DNA of 64,000 bases from Mycobacterium basiliense (lineage in GTDB: Bacteria > Actinomycetota > Actinomycetes > Mycobacteriales > Mycobacteriaceae). The stretch is taken from NCBI RefSeq assembly GCF_900292015.1, contig NZ_LR130759.1, positions 4,464,001 through 4,528,000 on the forward strand, given 5' to 3'. Positions 1-7,654 of this stretch are shown one piece after another. The notes beneath the pieces are model-generated. The model searched no databases and was not told where the DNA came from. It saw nothing but the letters and a program-made list of their open reading frames with translations. Numbering within the stretch: position 1 is the stretch's first letter; every line of letters starts with the position of its first letter. Made by a program: the position numbers and the translations under genes.

Positions 1-158
1 GTCAGAACCCGTCAGAGCCGTCAGAAATAGGGGCTCACCTGCGGTTTCGTTCTGACGGTTAGATTCGTTCTGACGGGTCGACCCGTCAGACGATTCTGGG
101 ACGTCAGATTGAGTTGGCTGGTCAGATAGGGTTTCTGACGGGTCTGACGAGTTCTGAC
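1..158. repeat. Cluster of GTCAG/CTGAC pentamers inside the DUF3631 gene
   Basis: Eleven copies of GTCAG or its complement CTGAC occur in 158 bp: at 1, 11, 20, 52, 70, 85, 103, 121, 135, 144 and 154. Many are extended as CGTCAGA or TCTGACGG. They occur in both orientations and sit in the 3' coding part of the DUF3631 gene, giving a low-complexity protein tail. They could be iteron-like binding sites for an element-encoded replication protein, or just an expanded coding repeat. Confidence 0.6.
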
Positions 159-1254
159 GCAGGTACCGCGAAAATGCGTCGGTGAACATGTCGAGGCGAT
201 AGCCGCGGATCTTGCCGGTGGTGTCCCGGCCCGGCTTGATGTCGAAGTCGCGTAGGTAGTAGGCGAGTTTGCTGGTGTTGTAGTCAAATTCGGACCAAGG
301 TGACTCATCGATCGAGCGCAGAGCAGCGACGAGCTGGCCGGACGGCAGGAACGACACGCAGTGTTCGGTGAAGATCGTTTGGATGTCGGCCAACAGTTTG
401 GTGGCCAAGGCTCGCTCTTGGTCGGCCTCGTCAGTGGCGGCCACCAGGGTGGCGCAGGCGACGCGAGCAGTTGTTGGCCAATGTCCGCCGGCGGCGTCGG
501 CAACCGAGATCAACGGCTCCCAGGTGTCTGCGGCGCGGTCCTCAACGGGCATCTCGGGTTCCGACTTGGCCAGAGTATCGATCTGGTCTGCGGCCCACGC
601 AGCAACGCGATCCCGAATGGCTTCGAGGACCGGGCCGTCGCGGCGAGATCGGAACTGTGAGACCTTCTCTCCTGTCGACCGTCGACGCTGGGTGATGTTG
701 ACCGCGCGGTCGACGATGGTGTCGGGCAGTTTGCCGATGCCAGCGATCGCCGCCATCGCGAATGTGGGGAATTCGGTGGGAACCTGCGATGGGCCGACGC
801 AGCGCAGAGCTGGCCGGCCGCGTTGGTGTCCAGCGTTGATCAGGGCGCGCAGGTCTTCGTTTTGTTCGGCCAGCTTTTTGCTGCCGAAGATGGTGTCTGC
901 TTCATCGATGATCAGCGTGGGCGGGTGCTGGTTTCCGATGGATCGGAAGATGGCGGCGACTGTCGCATTGATGCTTGCCAATGGCCGGTGGCAGGTTCCG
1001 CTGATGATGTCCAGCAATCGTGATTTGCCGCAGCGCTTTTCGGGGCTGGTGATGGCCAATCGTGGTGCACATTCGAACGCCGGCAAGGCGTGCGTGGTCG
1101 TGATCCACAGCGCAACGGCGACGGCCGCGTGGTCGTCGGGAAATACGACGTAGCACTTGATCGTAGACAGCAGTTCGTCCAGCAGGCGCGCGCCGGCGGA
1201 GGCCGCCCACTGCTGAGCGACCTCCTGACCGCGCCTGATTTGATCAGTCGTCAT
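1..1254 (-). CDS. DUF3631 family protein with P-loop ATPase-like core, 3' end outside the window
   Basis: I translated this minus-strand frame directly: it is open from the ATG at 1254 to position 1 (418 codons) with no stop, so the gene is truncated by the window edge. A Walker A-like segment, SPEKRCGKS, lies about 60 residues in. A Walker B-like LIIDEAD follows, then EQNEDLRALINAGHQRG, the signature I associate with DUF3631 proteins of mobile elements, often near primase/helicase functions. The last 50 visible residues are Ser/Asp/Gln-rich because the DNA is full of GTCAG/CTGAC pentamers. Its start overlaps the end of the upstream 71-codon gene, so it is translationally coupled. The replication role is inferred from family context. 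Confidence 0.82.
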   Translation of the reverse strand, partial: MTTDQIRRGQEVAQQWAASAGARLLDELLSTIKCYVVFPDDHAAVAVALWITTTHALPAFECAPRLAITSPEKRCGKSRLLDIISGTCHRPLASINATVAAIFRSIGNQHPPTLIIDEADTIFGSKKLAEQNEDLRALINAGHQRGRPALRCVGPSQVPTEFPTFAMAAIAGIGKLPDTIVDRAVNITQRRRSTGEKVSQFRSRRDGPVLEAIRDRVAAWAADQIDTLAKSEPEMPVEDRAADTWEPLISVADAAGGHWPTTARVACATLVAATDEADQERALATKLLADIQTIFTEHCVSFLPSGQLVAALRSIDESPWSEFDYNTSKLAYYLRDFDIKPGRDTTGKIRGYRLDMFTDAFSRYLRQNSSDPSETLSDQPTQSDVPESSDGSTRQNESNRQNETAGEPLFLTALTGSD

Positions 1255-1459
1255 CTGACCCCTCATCAGCAATTACGGCGGCCAGCTGGCGGCCTTCGGG
1301 ACTCAGGTGCTGCCAGAGGCGCCTGCAAGCATCAGTTCGGCCCATGCGGTGGCCCCACCGGAAACCCTCGGCTTTGACGCCGAGATGCGGTGGCCGCCAA
1401 CGTTGGCCGGGGGTGTAGGGCTTCCACTCTTCGGGTGGCTTCTCGAAGGTGGCTGTCAT
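1244..1459 (-). CDS. Small element-encoded protein, function unknown
   Basis: A 71-residue protein, with aromatic and basic residues in the first half (PPEEWKPYTPGQRW) and an acidic DEGSDDD end. It begins with an ATGA overlap of the preceding zinc-finger gene's stop, and its own stop overlaps the DUF3631 start, so it fits a tightly coupled operon. I do not recognise the family. Coupling on both sides and lack of a better frame are the grounds for calling it real. Confidence 0.6.
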   Translation of the reverse strand: MTATFEKPPEEWKPYTPGQRWRPPHLGVKAEGFRWGHRMGRTDACRRLWQHLSPEGRQLAAVIADEGSDDD

Positions 1460-2127
1460 GACTGCACCTCTATGTGGGAGAGCAGCCGATCCACGGTTGC
1501 CGCATCGAGGGTGTCGATTTCGGCTGCTAGCCGCATGATCTTGACAAATAGTTCCTTGCGCCGCTTTTTCGCTTGTGCTGTGTTCCAGACGCGCAAGCAG
1601 TCGACGCAGTCGAGGTCAAGCCAGGACAGGCCGGTGTCGGGGTCTTCTCGCTCAACCTCTGAAAACGTCCGAGGGGCTTCGTACACGCCGCCTTTTTGAG
1701 TGTGTGTGCGCTCGGGAGTGGGCAGCTTGATGGTCTCGCCGCATAGGGCTGCGACGGTTGTTTGACCGGCCGCTCGGGCTTTGTCGGCGTCGCGGACCCA
1801 CCACGAGTGCTGCAGATTCGGGTTACGTGGCAGTCCCTTTCGGTACTGGATCTGGTTGCAACGGAACGACTCTTCGTCCCAACCGCTGAAGAACGTCCTG
1901 TCGCCGAGGGCCGCGAGTTGGCGTCGTTCGTCGAAGTCGGTTGGGTCGGCGAGTAGGGCGTGCGTCGTGACGGCCCGGCAGGCGGAGCATTTGAGGTCTC
2001 CAAGGTCACGGTGCCAGTCGCGGCCGCCCCAGTAGCCGCGCCGGTTTCGGGCAACCTTGTACGTACGGAGGTTGCCACACTCGCAGCACAAGGCTTGAAG
2101 CCTGTCGGTGGCGGCGGGTAGAGTCAT
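1456..2127 (-). CDS. Phage-type zinc-finger protein, function unknown
   Basis: About 223 residues. Near the N-terminus a CxxC pair (CCECG) is followed some 30 residues later by a second CxxC (CSAC), a probable treble-clef or zinc-ribbon; another CxxC (CVDC) lies near the C-terminus. I chose the ATG at 2127 because GAAAGGA lies about 10 bases upstream (2137-2143). A longer reading from GTG at 2226 would run through a 9-bp-stem hairpin (2172-2202) and adds only low-complexity residues. It belongs to the excisionase-to-DUF3631 operon. Such small Cys-rich proteins are common in mycobacteriophage early regions, but I cannot name the family. Confidence 0.65.
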   Translation of the reverse strand: MTLPAATDRLQALCCECGNLRTYKVARNRRGYWGGRDWHRDLGDLKCSACRAVTTHALLADPTDFDERRQLAALGDRTFFSGWDEESFRCNQIQYRKGLPRNPNLQHSWWVRDADKARAAGQTTVAALCGETIKLPTPERTHTQKGGVYEAPRTFSEVEREDPDTGLSWLDLDCVDCLRVWNTAQAKKRRKELFVKIMRLAAEIDTLDAATVDRLLSHIEVQS

Positions 2128-2171
2128 CGTCGAGCTGTCCTTTCTCATAAACGGTGTGATGGGTTGGTTCG

Positions 2172-2202
2172 GAAGGCCCCCGGTTGCCGCCGAGGGGCCT
2201 TC
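2172..2202 (-). terminator. Hairpin between the excisionase-like gene and the zinc-finger gene
   Basis: GAAGGCCCC at 2172-2180 is complementary to GGGGCCTTC at 2194-2202, leaving a 13-base loop. It lies just downstream of the excisionase-like stop (2223) and upstream of the ribosome binding site of the next gene. No clear T-tract follows, so it may be an attenuator, a pause or processing site, or a weak terminator within the early operon. Confidence 0.45.
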
Positions 2203-2222
2203 GCCCTTGTTGGTGGTGTTCA

Positions 2223-2485
2223 TCACGCGCCGTCCCCGCCGAATCGGTTGTCCGCCAGGAACTTCAGAACGTCAGACCTCAGGTAGCGCACGCGACCGGA
2301 AATTTTGATCCATGGAATTCCACGGCGCCTGTAGCGGTCTTGGGCCAGTGAGTCGACTGTCATCTGTACGACAGCTGCGACCTGTTCGGCTTGGCGACGT
2401 GGGGAAGTAGATGCTCTGGCACCGCTTTCTCCAGATCGGCGATGAATACCGTCGGGCCGGGAATTAGGCCGGCCGAGTTGGTCAT
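2223..2485 (-). pseudogene. Excisionase-like helix-turn-helix gene with apparent frameshift
   Basis: The C-terminal half reads as a typical excisionase/MerR-like HTH: AEQVAAVVQMTVDSLAQDRY, then IPWIKISGRVRYLRSDVLKF, ending at TGA 2225-2223, which overlaps the start region of the next gene. That frame has no ATG, GTG or TTG upstream before a stop. A well-placed ATG at 2485, preceded by AAGGGGAGC, opens a different frame (MTNSAGLIPGPTVFIADLEK) that stops after 42 codons inside the HTH region. Joining the frames near 2395-2415 gives a sensible 80-90 residue protein. So either a one-base frameshift has inactivated it, there is a sequence error, or recoding occurs. Its position divergent from the repressor suits an xis gene. 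Confidence 0.6.
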
Positions 2486-2602
2486 TTGCTCCCCTTCCGC
2501 TTGATTGATGATTTATTCATCAGATTCACGGCATATTGCCGTACATCACAGCACACTACGCGCCGCTGGCTCAGTCTGCAAGTGATGCGTATTCTGCTGG
2601 AC
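2486..2602. promoter_or_regulatory. Divergent control region between excisionase-like gene and repressor
   Basis: About 117 bp, clearly A/T-richer than its surroundings (ATTGATGATTTATTCATCAGATTCACGG type sequence), separate the minus-strand excisionase start from the plus-strand repressor start. GATGATTTATTCATC contains a short inverted repeat (GATGA..TCATC) that could be an operator. This is where the lysogeny switch promoters of the element should lie; no exact -10/-35 pair is claimed. Confidence 0.5.
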
Positions 2603-3172
2603 ATGTCAGCAGAAAAGTGGGAGCGGTCCATGACCGAGCGGATAGGCGGGGCTGTCAGGCTACTTCGGGGCAAGAAACGATCCGCACAGTGGCTCGCCGA
2701 TCGCACCGAAGAACTCGGCTATCCGATTGGTCGGGCGACGGTGAGCGAGATCGAAACTGGGCGCCGGCGGTCCGTGACAGTGGCAGAGATGCTCATCTTG
2801 GCCCGCGCATTGAACACCTCGCCCGCGTCGCTATTGTTTCCCGACCCGAGCGACGAGATAACGAACGTCGTCGAGGTAGTTCCCGGTGACGAAGTCACTG
2901 GATTTACTGCGGCGCAATGGTTTTCAGGCGAGCGCGGAATATCCGATCTTGAGCCGCGCCAGGCAGCTCTTGATCGGGGCGAGTACGCGGAAAACACCAA
3001 ACGGCTGCGTGGTTGGCGCCGAATCCAATACTGGCGCGACCGGCTGAATGAAGAGATTTCTGGCCACGTTGAACTCACGGATGAGCAGAGGAAAACCCGC
3101 GCATTCTATCTCTCGCAGATTGCCGGGCTCAGGAGCACGCTTGTTGAGCCAGGTCCAGATGGCGACGATTGA
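2603..3172 (+). CDS. XRE-family transcriptional repressor of the element
   Basis: A 189-residue protein from ATG 2603; ATG 2585 is an alternative. An N-terminal helix-turn-helix spans roughly residues 10-75: GGAVRLLRGKKRSAQWLADR, then YPIGRATVSEIETGRR and VAEMLILARALNTSPASLLF, the usual XRE/Cro spacing. The C-terminal half is a predicted helical region with RGWRRIQYWRDRLNEE. There is no LexA-type autoprotease motif, so induction would not be by simple RecA cleavage. It overlaps the integrase start by 14 bp, so repressor and integrase are co-transcribed. Role as immunity repressor is inferred from position opposite the excisionase-like gene. Confidence 0.75.
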   Translation: MSAEKWERSMTERIGGAVRLLRGKKRSAQWLADRTEELGYPIGRATVSEIETGRRRSVTVAEMLILARALNTSPASLLFPDPSDEITNVVEVVPGDEVTGFTAAQWFSGERGISDLEPRQAALDRGEYAENTKRLRGWRRIQYWRDRLNEEISGHVELTDEQRKTRAFYLSQIAGLRSTLVEPGPDGDD

Positions 3173-4277
3173 GAGGTACGAAACATCATCCGGTGCAACT
3201 CGTTACCGCGTCCGGTACCGGACGCCCGACCGGCGGCAGACCGACAAACGCGGCTTCCGAACCAAGCGTGATGCGGAGGCGTTCGCGAACACTGTCGAGG
3301 TCACGAAGATGCGGGGCGAGTACGTGGCACCGGCGCTGGGCAAGATCACGATCGGCGAGTTGGGTCCGGAGTGGCTGGCCCGTCAAGAGGGCGTGATGAA
3401 GCCATCCGCGTATCACTCGGTCGAGTCCGCCTGGCGCGTACACGTCCAGCCGAGGTGGTCGGCGACCCAGATCGCCGACATCAATTACTCGGAAGTTCAG
3501 GCGTGGATCACGGAGCTATCGACGCGGCGGAAGGCCACGGTGGTGATCACGGTCTATTCAGTGCTGGCGCGGATCTTGGATGACACCGTGAGGGACCGGC
3601 GGCTGGCGGCGAACCCGGCCCGTGGGGTCAAGCTGCCGGTGCGCACCAGGCGGAAGAACGTCTACCTGACGGCCGGCCAGTTGCACGCCCTGGCGGTCGA
3701 GGCGGGGCGGTACCGATCGCTGGTGCTATTACTAGGCACGGCCGGCCTCAGGTGGGGTGAGGCAGCCGCACTGCGAGTACGCGATGTCGATTTCCTCAAG
3801 CGCAAGATCGTGCTGCATGAGAACGCGGTCAGCGTCGGCAACAAGGTCCACGTCGGCACCTTGAAGTCGGGGAAGAACCGAACCATTGCGTTGCCCGGAT
3901 TCGTCGTCAACGAGCTGGCCCGAACATGCGAAGGCAAGGAACACGACGAACTGCTGTGGCCGGCGCGGGCGGGCGGCTACCTCGGGCCGCCGTCATCCCA
4001 TGACTCCTGGCTGTCCGGTGCAGTCGATCGCTGCCGGAAAGCAGACAAGACGTTCCCCCGGATCACAGCGCACGCTCTTCGTCACACCGCGGCCTCGCTG
4101 GCGATCTCTTCGGGCGCCAATGTGAAGGTTGTTCAGCGGATGCTGGGGCACGCGTCGGCGGCTATGACCTTGGACGTCTATGCCGATCTCTTCGACGACG
4201 ACCTCGCTGCAGTTGCCAACAAGTTAGATGAGAGTGTGGGCAAACTGTGGGCAGAGCAAGCCAGCGGCGACGACTAG
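3159..4277 (+). CDS. int: Tyrosine site-specific recombinase (phage integrase)
   Basis: 372 residues from ATG 3159, which overlaps the end of the repressor gene. An N-terminal AP2-like arm-binding segment (ATRYRVRYRTPDRRQTDKRG) leads to a SAM-like core-binding domain (about residues 65-150) and the catalytic domain. The catalytic set is complete: R198 in LRWGEAAAL, H305 and R308 in HALRHTAASL, H331 in MLGHASAAMT and the nucleophile Y341 in DVYADL. It should therefore be able to catalyse integration and, with a directionality factor, excision. Its 3' end lies 49 bp from the tRNA-Leu 3' end, as expected for a recombinase using that tRNA as attB. Confidence 0.93.
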   Translation: MATIERYETSSGATRYRVRYRTPDRRQTDKRGFRTKRDAEAFANTVEVTKMRGEYVAPALGKITIGELGPEWLARQEGVMKPSAYHSVESAWRVHVQPRWSATQIADINYSEVQAWITELSTRRKATVVITVYSVLARILDDTVRDRRLAANPARGVKLPVRTRRKNVYLTAGQLHALAVEAGRYRSLVLLLGTAGLRWGEAAALRVRDVDFLKRKIVLHENAVSVGNKVHVGTLKSGKNRTIALPGFVVNELARTCEGKEHDELLWPARAGGYLGPPSSHDSWLSGAVDRCRKADKTFPRITAHALRHTAASLAISSGANVKVVQRMLGHASAAMTLDVYADLFDDDLAAVANKLDESVGKLWAEQASGDD

Positions 4278-4325
4278 CAAACCCGAAAATCGCATCTAGC
4301 TGTGCATATTCACGCGCAGCTCTCG

Positions 4326-4399
4326 TGCCCCCAGTCGGACTCGAACCGACACTTGACGGATTTTAAGTCCGCTGCCTCTGCCAATTGGGCTATGGGGGC
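4326..4399 (-). tRNA. leuX: tRNA-Leu (anticodon TAA)
   Basis: 74 nt. The 7-bp acceptor stem pairs GCCCCCA with TGGGGGC, the discriminator is A, and no CCA is encoded. The anticodon arm is GCGGA-CTTAAAA-TCCGT with anticodon TAA at loop positions 34-36. The T arm is GTCGG-TTCGAGT-CCGAC. Only about five bases lie between the anticodon and T stems, so the long variable arm usual for tRNA-Leu is missing. Its 3' end faces the integrase and is the likely attB core. Confidence 0.9.
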
Positions 4400-4757
4400 T
4401 CGGCGGCGAATCTAGCGTGCGCACGCCGCCTCCGAGACGTCGCCTCCCGGGAAACCTCGCCTAAAAACCTAGCGTGCGCCAAGGCGGCAGTGGGCGTAGG
4501 ATCCGCGCGCCGCGCGCCAAAATACGGTGTCACGCCGCCGGAGTCAGATGACGCGGCTATGTCAGGCGCCAAAACCTTGTAAAAACTGTCAACGCCTTCG
4601 TTAAGAAGCCGTAAACGACTGCCCTCCCCACGTCTTTGAGTCGCGAATGTGGAGGCGTGGGTGGCTAGCGTTACGCCAACACACAGGGGCCCTTACGCCT
4701 ACGCACAGGATCCAGTCCGGGGTGGGCTGAGGGCGGGGAGTTCATAAGGAGCAATGG
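4400..4757 (+). promoter_or_regulatory. Leader region of the PE8-esxI cluster, no gene seen
   Basis: About 360 bp between the tRNA and PE8. The undecamer CTAGCGTGCGC occurs twice (about 4412 and 4469), and the middle is A/T-richer (AAAACCTTGTAAAAACTGTC, then CGTTAAGAAGCCGTAAACG around 4600-4616). The PE8 ribosome binding site is AAGGAG at 4747-4752. The promoter of the cluster presumably lies here. Short frames in this stretch look non-coding. Confidence 0.5.
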
Positions 4758-5585
4758 ATGTCATTCCTTAAAACAGTGCCTGAAGAGTTGACGGCCGCGG
4801 CTGCCCAGCTGGGGACCATCGGAAGCTCAATGGCCGCTCAAAACGCGGCCGCCGCAGCCCCGACGACAGCCATCGCTCCGGCAGCTCTCGATGAGGTATC
4901 GGCGCTGCAAGCGGCACTTTTTGCCGCATATGGCACCTACTACCAGCAGGTCAGCACCGAGGCTCAGGCCATGCACGACATGTTCGTCAACACCCTGGGT
5001 ATCAGCGCCGGTACCTACGGCGCGACCGAGAACCTCAACTCGGCCGCGGCCGCTTCACCGTTCGACGGAATTTCGTCGGGTATCAGCGGCCTCATCGGTG
5101 GTGCGAACAGCGCGATTCCCGACGAGCTTTCGGGGAACATCGCCAACCTGCTCAACATCGGTGTCGGGAACTGGGCTTCTGCCGGATCAACGCTGATCGG
5201 CCTCGCCGGCGGTGGTCTGCTTCCCGCCGAGGAGGCCGCCGAAGCCGACGCCACCATCGGCGCGGAAGCTGGCCTGGGCGCATTGAGTGACCTGGGAGCA
5301 GCGGAGGCTGCCATCGGCGGGGCACCGCTGGCAGCCGGTATCGGCGAGGCATCCGCCATCGGCATGCTGTCGGTACCGCCCACCTGGGCCGGGCAGGCCA
5401 CGCTGGTATCGAGCACGACGCCGCTGTCGGGCGCAGGCTGGACCGCCGCCGCGCCCCAAGCCGCTCCGGGGACCTTCATGGGGATGCCGGCGGGATTGGG
5501 TTCGGCCGCGCGCAACAGCGCCGGCTTCGGCGCGCCACGCTATGGCGTCAAGCCAATCGTCATGCCGAAGCCAGCAGCGGTTTAG
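4758..5585 (+). CDS. PE8: PE family protein, PE8 orthologue
   Basis: 275 residues, the length I recall for M. tuberculosis PE8 (Rv1040c). The N-terminal PE domain (about 1-95) has a Pro-Glu near residues 8-9 and the type VII secretion signal YxxxE at Y87-E91 (YGATE). PE proteins pair with PPE partners and are exported by ESX-5; PE8 with PPE15 and EspG5 is a known complex. The C-terminal part is Ala/Gly-rich, contains an SVPPTW motif near residue 200 like that of PPE-SVP proteins, and ends in [13 protein letters not shown], nearly identical to the PPE15 end. It is the first gene of the PE8-PPE15-esxJ-esxI set. Confidence 0.95.
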   Translation: MSFLKTVPEELTAAAAQLGTIGSSMAAQNAAAAAPTTAIAPAALDEVSALQAALFAAYGTYYQQVSTEAQAMHDMFVNTLGISAGTYGATENLNSAAAASPFDGISSGISGLIGGANSAIPDELSGNIANLLNIGVGNWASAGSTLIGLAGGGLLPAEEAAEADATIGAEAGLGALSDLGAAEAAIGGAPLAAGIGEASAIGMLSVPPTWAGQATLVSSTTPLSGAGWTAAAPQAAPGTFMGMPAGLGSAARNSAGFGAPRYGVKPIVMPKPAAV

Positions 5586-5662
5586 GCGCCATTGGGCGAC
5601 GCAATTTCGCATTTCATCAAAAGCCACAACTTTCGCTAATACTCTAAAAGAGGGAAACAACA

Positions 5663-6835
5663 ATGGATTTCGGCGCATTACCTCCTGAGATCAACTCCGG
5701 ACGCATGTATGCGGGCGCAGGCCCGGGACCGATGATGGCCGCGGCTGCGACGTGGAACGGCCTGGCCATGGAATTGAGCACAACCGCGGCTTCCTACGAA
5801 TCGGTGATCACCCAACTGACCGGCGAGTCGTGGATGGGCCCGGCGTCGATGGCGATGGTCGCCGCGGCCCAGCCGTACGTGGCCTGGCTGACCTACACCG
5901 CGGAAGCTGCGGCGCACGCCGGCATGCAGGCCGCGGCATCCGCGGCCGCCTATGAGGCGGCGTTCGCCATGACCGTGCCGCCGCCGGTGATCGCCGCCAA
6001 CCGCGCCCTGCTGGCAGCGCTGGTCGCGACGAACTTCCTGGGTATCAACACCCCGGCGATCATGGCGACCGAGGCGCTCTACGCCGAAATGTGGGCACAA
6101 GACGCCGGGGCCATGTATGGGTACGCGGCCGCCTCCGCGACCTCGGGCACCCTGCAGCCGTTGAGCACCCCGCAGCAGTCCACCAACCCAGGTGGGCTCG
6201 CCGCGCAATCGGCAGCGGTCGGCCAGGCGGCCGCCTCCGCCGCCGCGACCGACGTGGTGACGGGTCTGCTGGGCAACTTGTCCAGCACCATCATGGGATT
6301 CGCCTCCCCGCTCACTTCGGCGCTCGACGCGACGGGGGTGGGTGGAATTATTCAGGACCTCGAAGACTTTCTCGGGATTCCGTTCGTCGCAAACATCGTC
6401 AACGGCGGCGTCAACACCGCGGCTTGGTGGACCACAGCCACCATCCCCACCGCAATATTCCTTGCCAACGCCCTCGACACAGGCGCTCCGATTGCGGTCG
6501 CCGAGGGCTCCATTGAGGCCGCCGAAGGTGCGGCCGCGGCGACTGCGGGGCTGGCGGACTCGGTGGCGCCCGCCGGCGTCGGCGCCGCTTTGGGCGAGGC
6601 CAGCCTGGTCGGCAAATTGGCCGTACCTGCCAGCTGGTCGAGCGCGGTCCCCGAGGCGACAACGGTCGGAGCCTTGGGCGGCAGCGGCTGGAGCGTTCCC
6701 GAGGAAGCGGGTCCGGTCAGCGGCATGGCGGGTGTGCCCGCCGGCATGGCAGGAGCCGGCAAGGGAGCCGGCGCTTACGCCGGTCCGCGCTACGGCGTCA
6801 AGCCCATCGTTATGCCCAAACAGGTCGTCGTGTGA
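5663..6835 (+). CDS. PPE15: PPE family protein, PPE15 orthologue
   Basis: 390 residues. The N-terminal PPE domain starts [16 protein letters not shown], with the PPE motif at residues 7-9 and a WxG-type turn (ESWMGPAS) near residue 57. After about residue 175 an Ala/Gly-rich C-terminal part holds an SVP-class motif (KLAVPASW) and ends [13 protein letters not shown]. It should form a helical heterodimer with PE8 and use the ESX-5 system through EspG5. A 77-bp gap separates it from PE8; the region GAGGGAAAC before the start can act as ribosome binding site. Surface or secreted location is inferred from the family. Confidence 0.95.
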   Translation: MDFGALPPEINSGRMYAGAGPGPMMAAAATWNGLAMELSTTAASYESVITQLTGESWMGPASMAMVAAAQPYVAWLTYTAEAAAHAGMQAAASAAAYEAAFAMTVPPPVIAANRALLAALVATNFLGINTPAIMATEALYAEMWAQDAGAMYGYAAASATSGTLQPLSTPQQSTNPGGLAAQSAAVGQAAASAAATDVVTGLLGNLSSTIMGFASPLTSALDATGVGGIIQDLEDFLGIPFVANIVNGGVNTAAWWTTATIPTAIFLANALDTGAPIAVAEGSIEAAEGAAAATAGLADSVAPAGVGAALGEASLVGKLAVPASWSSAVPEATTVGALGGSGWSVPEEAGPVSGMAGVPAGMAGAGKGAGAYAGPRYGVKPIVMPKQVVV

Positions 6836-6984
6836 CGCAGGAAAAAAAGGGAGGAATTGTCACTCGTTTTAGGCCAGCAATTAACCAGTAAGACGTAATC
6901 TATCCGCGATGCGGCCTACCGCCGCACCAATCCAGGTGCTAGACCTTCGACAACCGCGAACTTACAGACAAGGAGAGAGAAAGC

Positions 6985-7281
6985 ATGGCCACACGCTTTA
7001 TGACCGACCCGCACGCGATGCGGGCAATGGCGGGACGCTTTGAGGCCCACGCCCAGACGGTGGAAGACGAGGCTCGTCGGATGTGGGCGTCCTCGCAGAA
7101 CATCGCCGGTGCGGGCTGGAGCGGCCTGGCCTCGGCGACCTCGCTGGACACTATGGGCCAGATGAACCAGGCCTTCCGCAACATTGTCAACATGCTGCAC
7201 GGTGTGCGCGACGGGCTCGTCCGCGACGCCAACCACTACGAGACGCAGGAGCAGGCCTCCCAGCAGGTCCTCAGCAGCTAG
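6985..7281 (+). CDS. esxJ: ESAT-6-like (WXG100) protein EsxJ
   Basis: 98 residues, matching the EsxJ/EsxK/EsxP group (QILSS subfamily). Helix-turn-helix fold with the WxG turn (GWSGLAS) near residue 44 and the C-terminal type VII secretion signal YETQE. AAGGAGAGAGA lies just upstream of the ATG. It pairs with the following EsxI-type protein and is secreted by an ESX system (ESX-5 by subfamily). Located after PPE15 exactly as in M. tuberculosis Rv1038c. Confidence 0.95.
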   Translation: MATRFMTDPHAMRAMAGRFEAHAQTVEDEARRMWASSQNIAGAGWSGLASATSLDTMGQMNQAFRNIVNMLHGVRDGLVRDANHYETQEQASQQVLSS

Positions 7282-7319
7282 TACCAACCAGACAGCTTCG
7301 ATCCAGGAGGACAAAACCA

Positions 7320-7604
7320 ATGACCATCAACTACCAGTTCGGCGATGTCGACGCCCACGGCGCTCTCATCCGCGCCCAGGCCGCCTCGCTCGAGGCCGAG
7401 CACCAGGCCATCGTTCGCGATGTGCTGGCTGCCGGTGACTTTTGGGGTGGCGCCGGTTCGGTGGCTTGCCAGGAGTTCATTACCCAGTTGGGCCGTAACT
7501 TCCAGGTGATCTACGAGCAGGCTAACGCCCACGGCCAGAAGGTTCAGGCCGCCGGCAACAACATGGCGCAGACCGACAGCGCCGTCGGGTCCAGCTGGGC
7601 CTGA
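7320..7604 (+). CDS. esxI: ESAT-6-like (WXG100) protein EsxI
   Basis: 94 residues from ATG 7320, preceded by AGGAGG at 7305-7310. It belongs to the EsxI/L/N/O/V (Mtb9.9) group: MTINYQFGDVDAHGALIRAQ at the start and a central WGG turn (FWGGAGS). It is the small partner of EsxJ, and the secretion signal is carried by EsxJ. The gene is the last of the cluster and is followed at once by a strong terminator. Members of this group are multicopy and nearly identical in mycobacteria, so assignment to esxI rather than a paralogue rests on position. Confidence 0.93.
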   Translation: MTINYQFGDVDAHGALIRAQAASLEAEHQAIVRDVLAAGDFWGGAGSVACQEFITQLGRNFQVIYEQANAHGQKVQAAGNNMAQTDSAVGSSWA

Positions 7605-7614
7605 CAACACAGCA

Positions 7615-7654
7615 AGAGAAGTGGCCGCACACCTCGGTGTGCGGCCACTTCTCT
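7615..7654 (+). terminator. Strong hairpin terminator after esxI
   Basis: A perfect 18-bp inverted repeat (AGAGAAGTGGCCGCACAC at 7615-7632, its complement at 7637-7654) with a four-base CTCG loop, 11 bp after the esxI stop. It is followed by a pyrimidine-rich stretch rather than a T-run, as common for mycobacterial terminators. Confidence 0.88.

Larger units (their letters stand above)
1..4325. mobile_element. Right part of a tRNA-Leu-integrated prophage or phage-satellite element
   Basis: The segment carries an integrase ending about 50 bp from the 3' end of a tRNA-Leu gene. An XRE-type repressor overlaps it upstream, and a divergent minus-strand operon holds an excisionase-like gene, a zinc-finger protein, a small protein and a DUF3631 protein. 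Integrase beside a tRNA 3' end, plus a repressor/xis divergent switch, plus a replication-type gene, is the standard control end of a temperate element or phage satellite. The far attachment site lies left of the window, so element size and structural genes are unknown. From memory, M. tuberculosis keeps integrase-like genes (Rv1054/Rv1055) at the same place, suggesting a recurrent integration site. Confidence 0.8.

Noticed and set aside
368..1153. 261-codon plus-strand frame at the left edge
   Set aside because: It is antisense to the DUF3631 gene, whose minus-strand frame carries recognisable motifs (LIIDEAD, NAGHQRG) over the same bases.
2486..2602. Longer N-terminus for the XRE repressor
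   Set aside because: The extra 39 residues come from the divergent control region and have no domain sense; ATG 2603 or 2585 is better placed.
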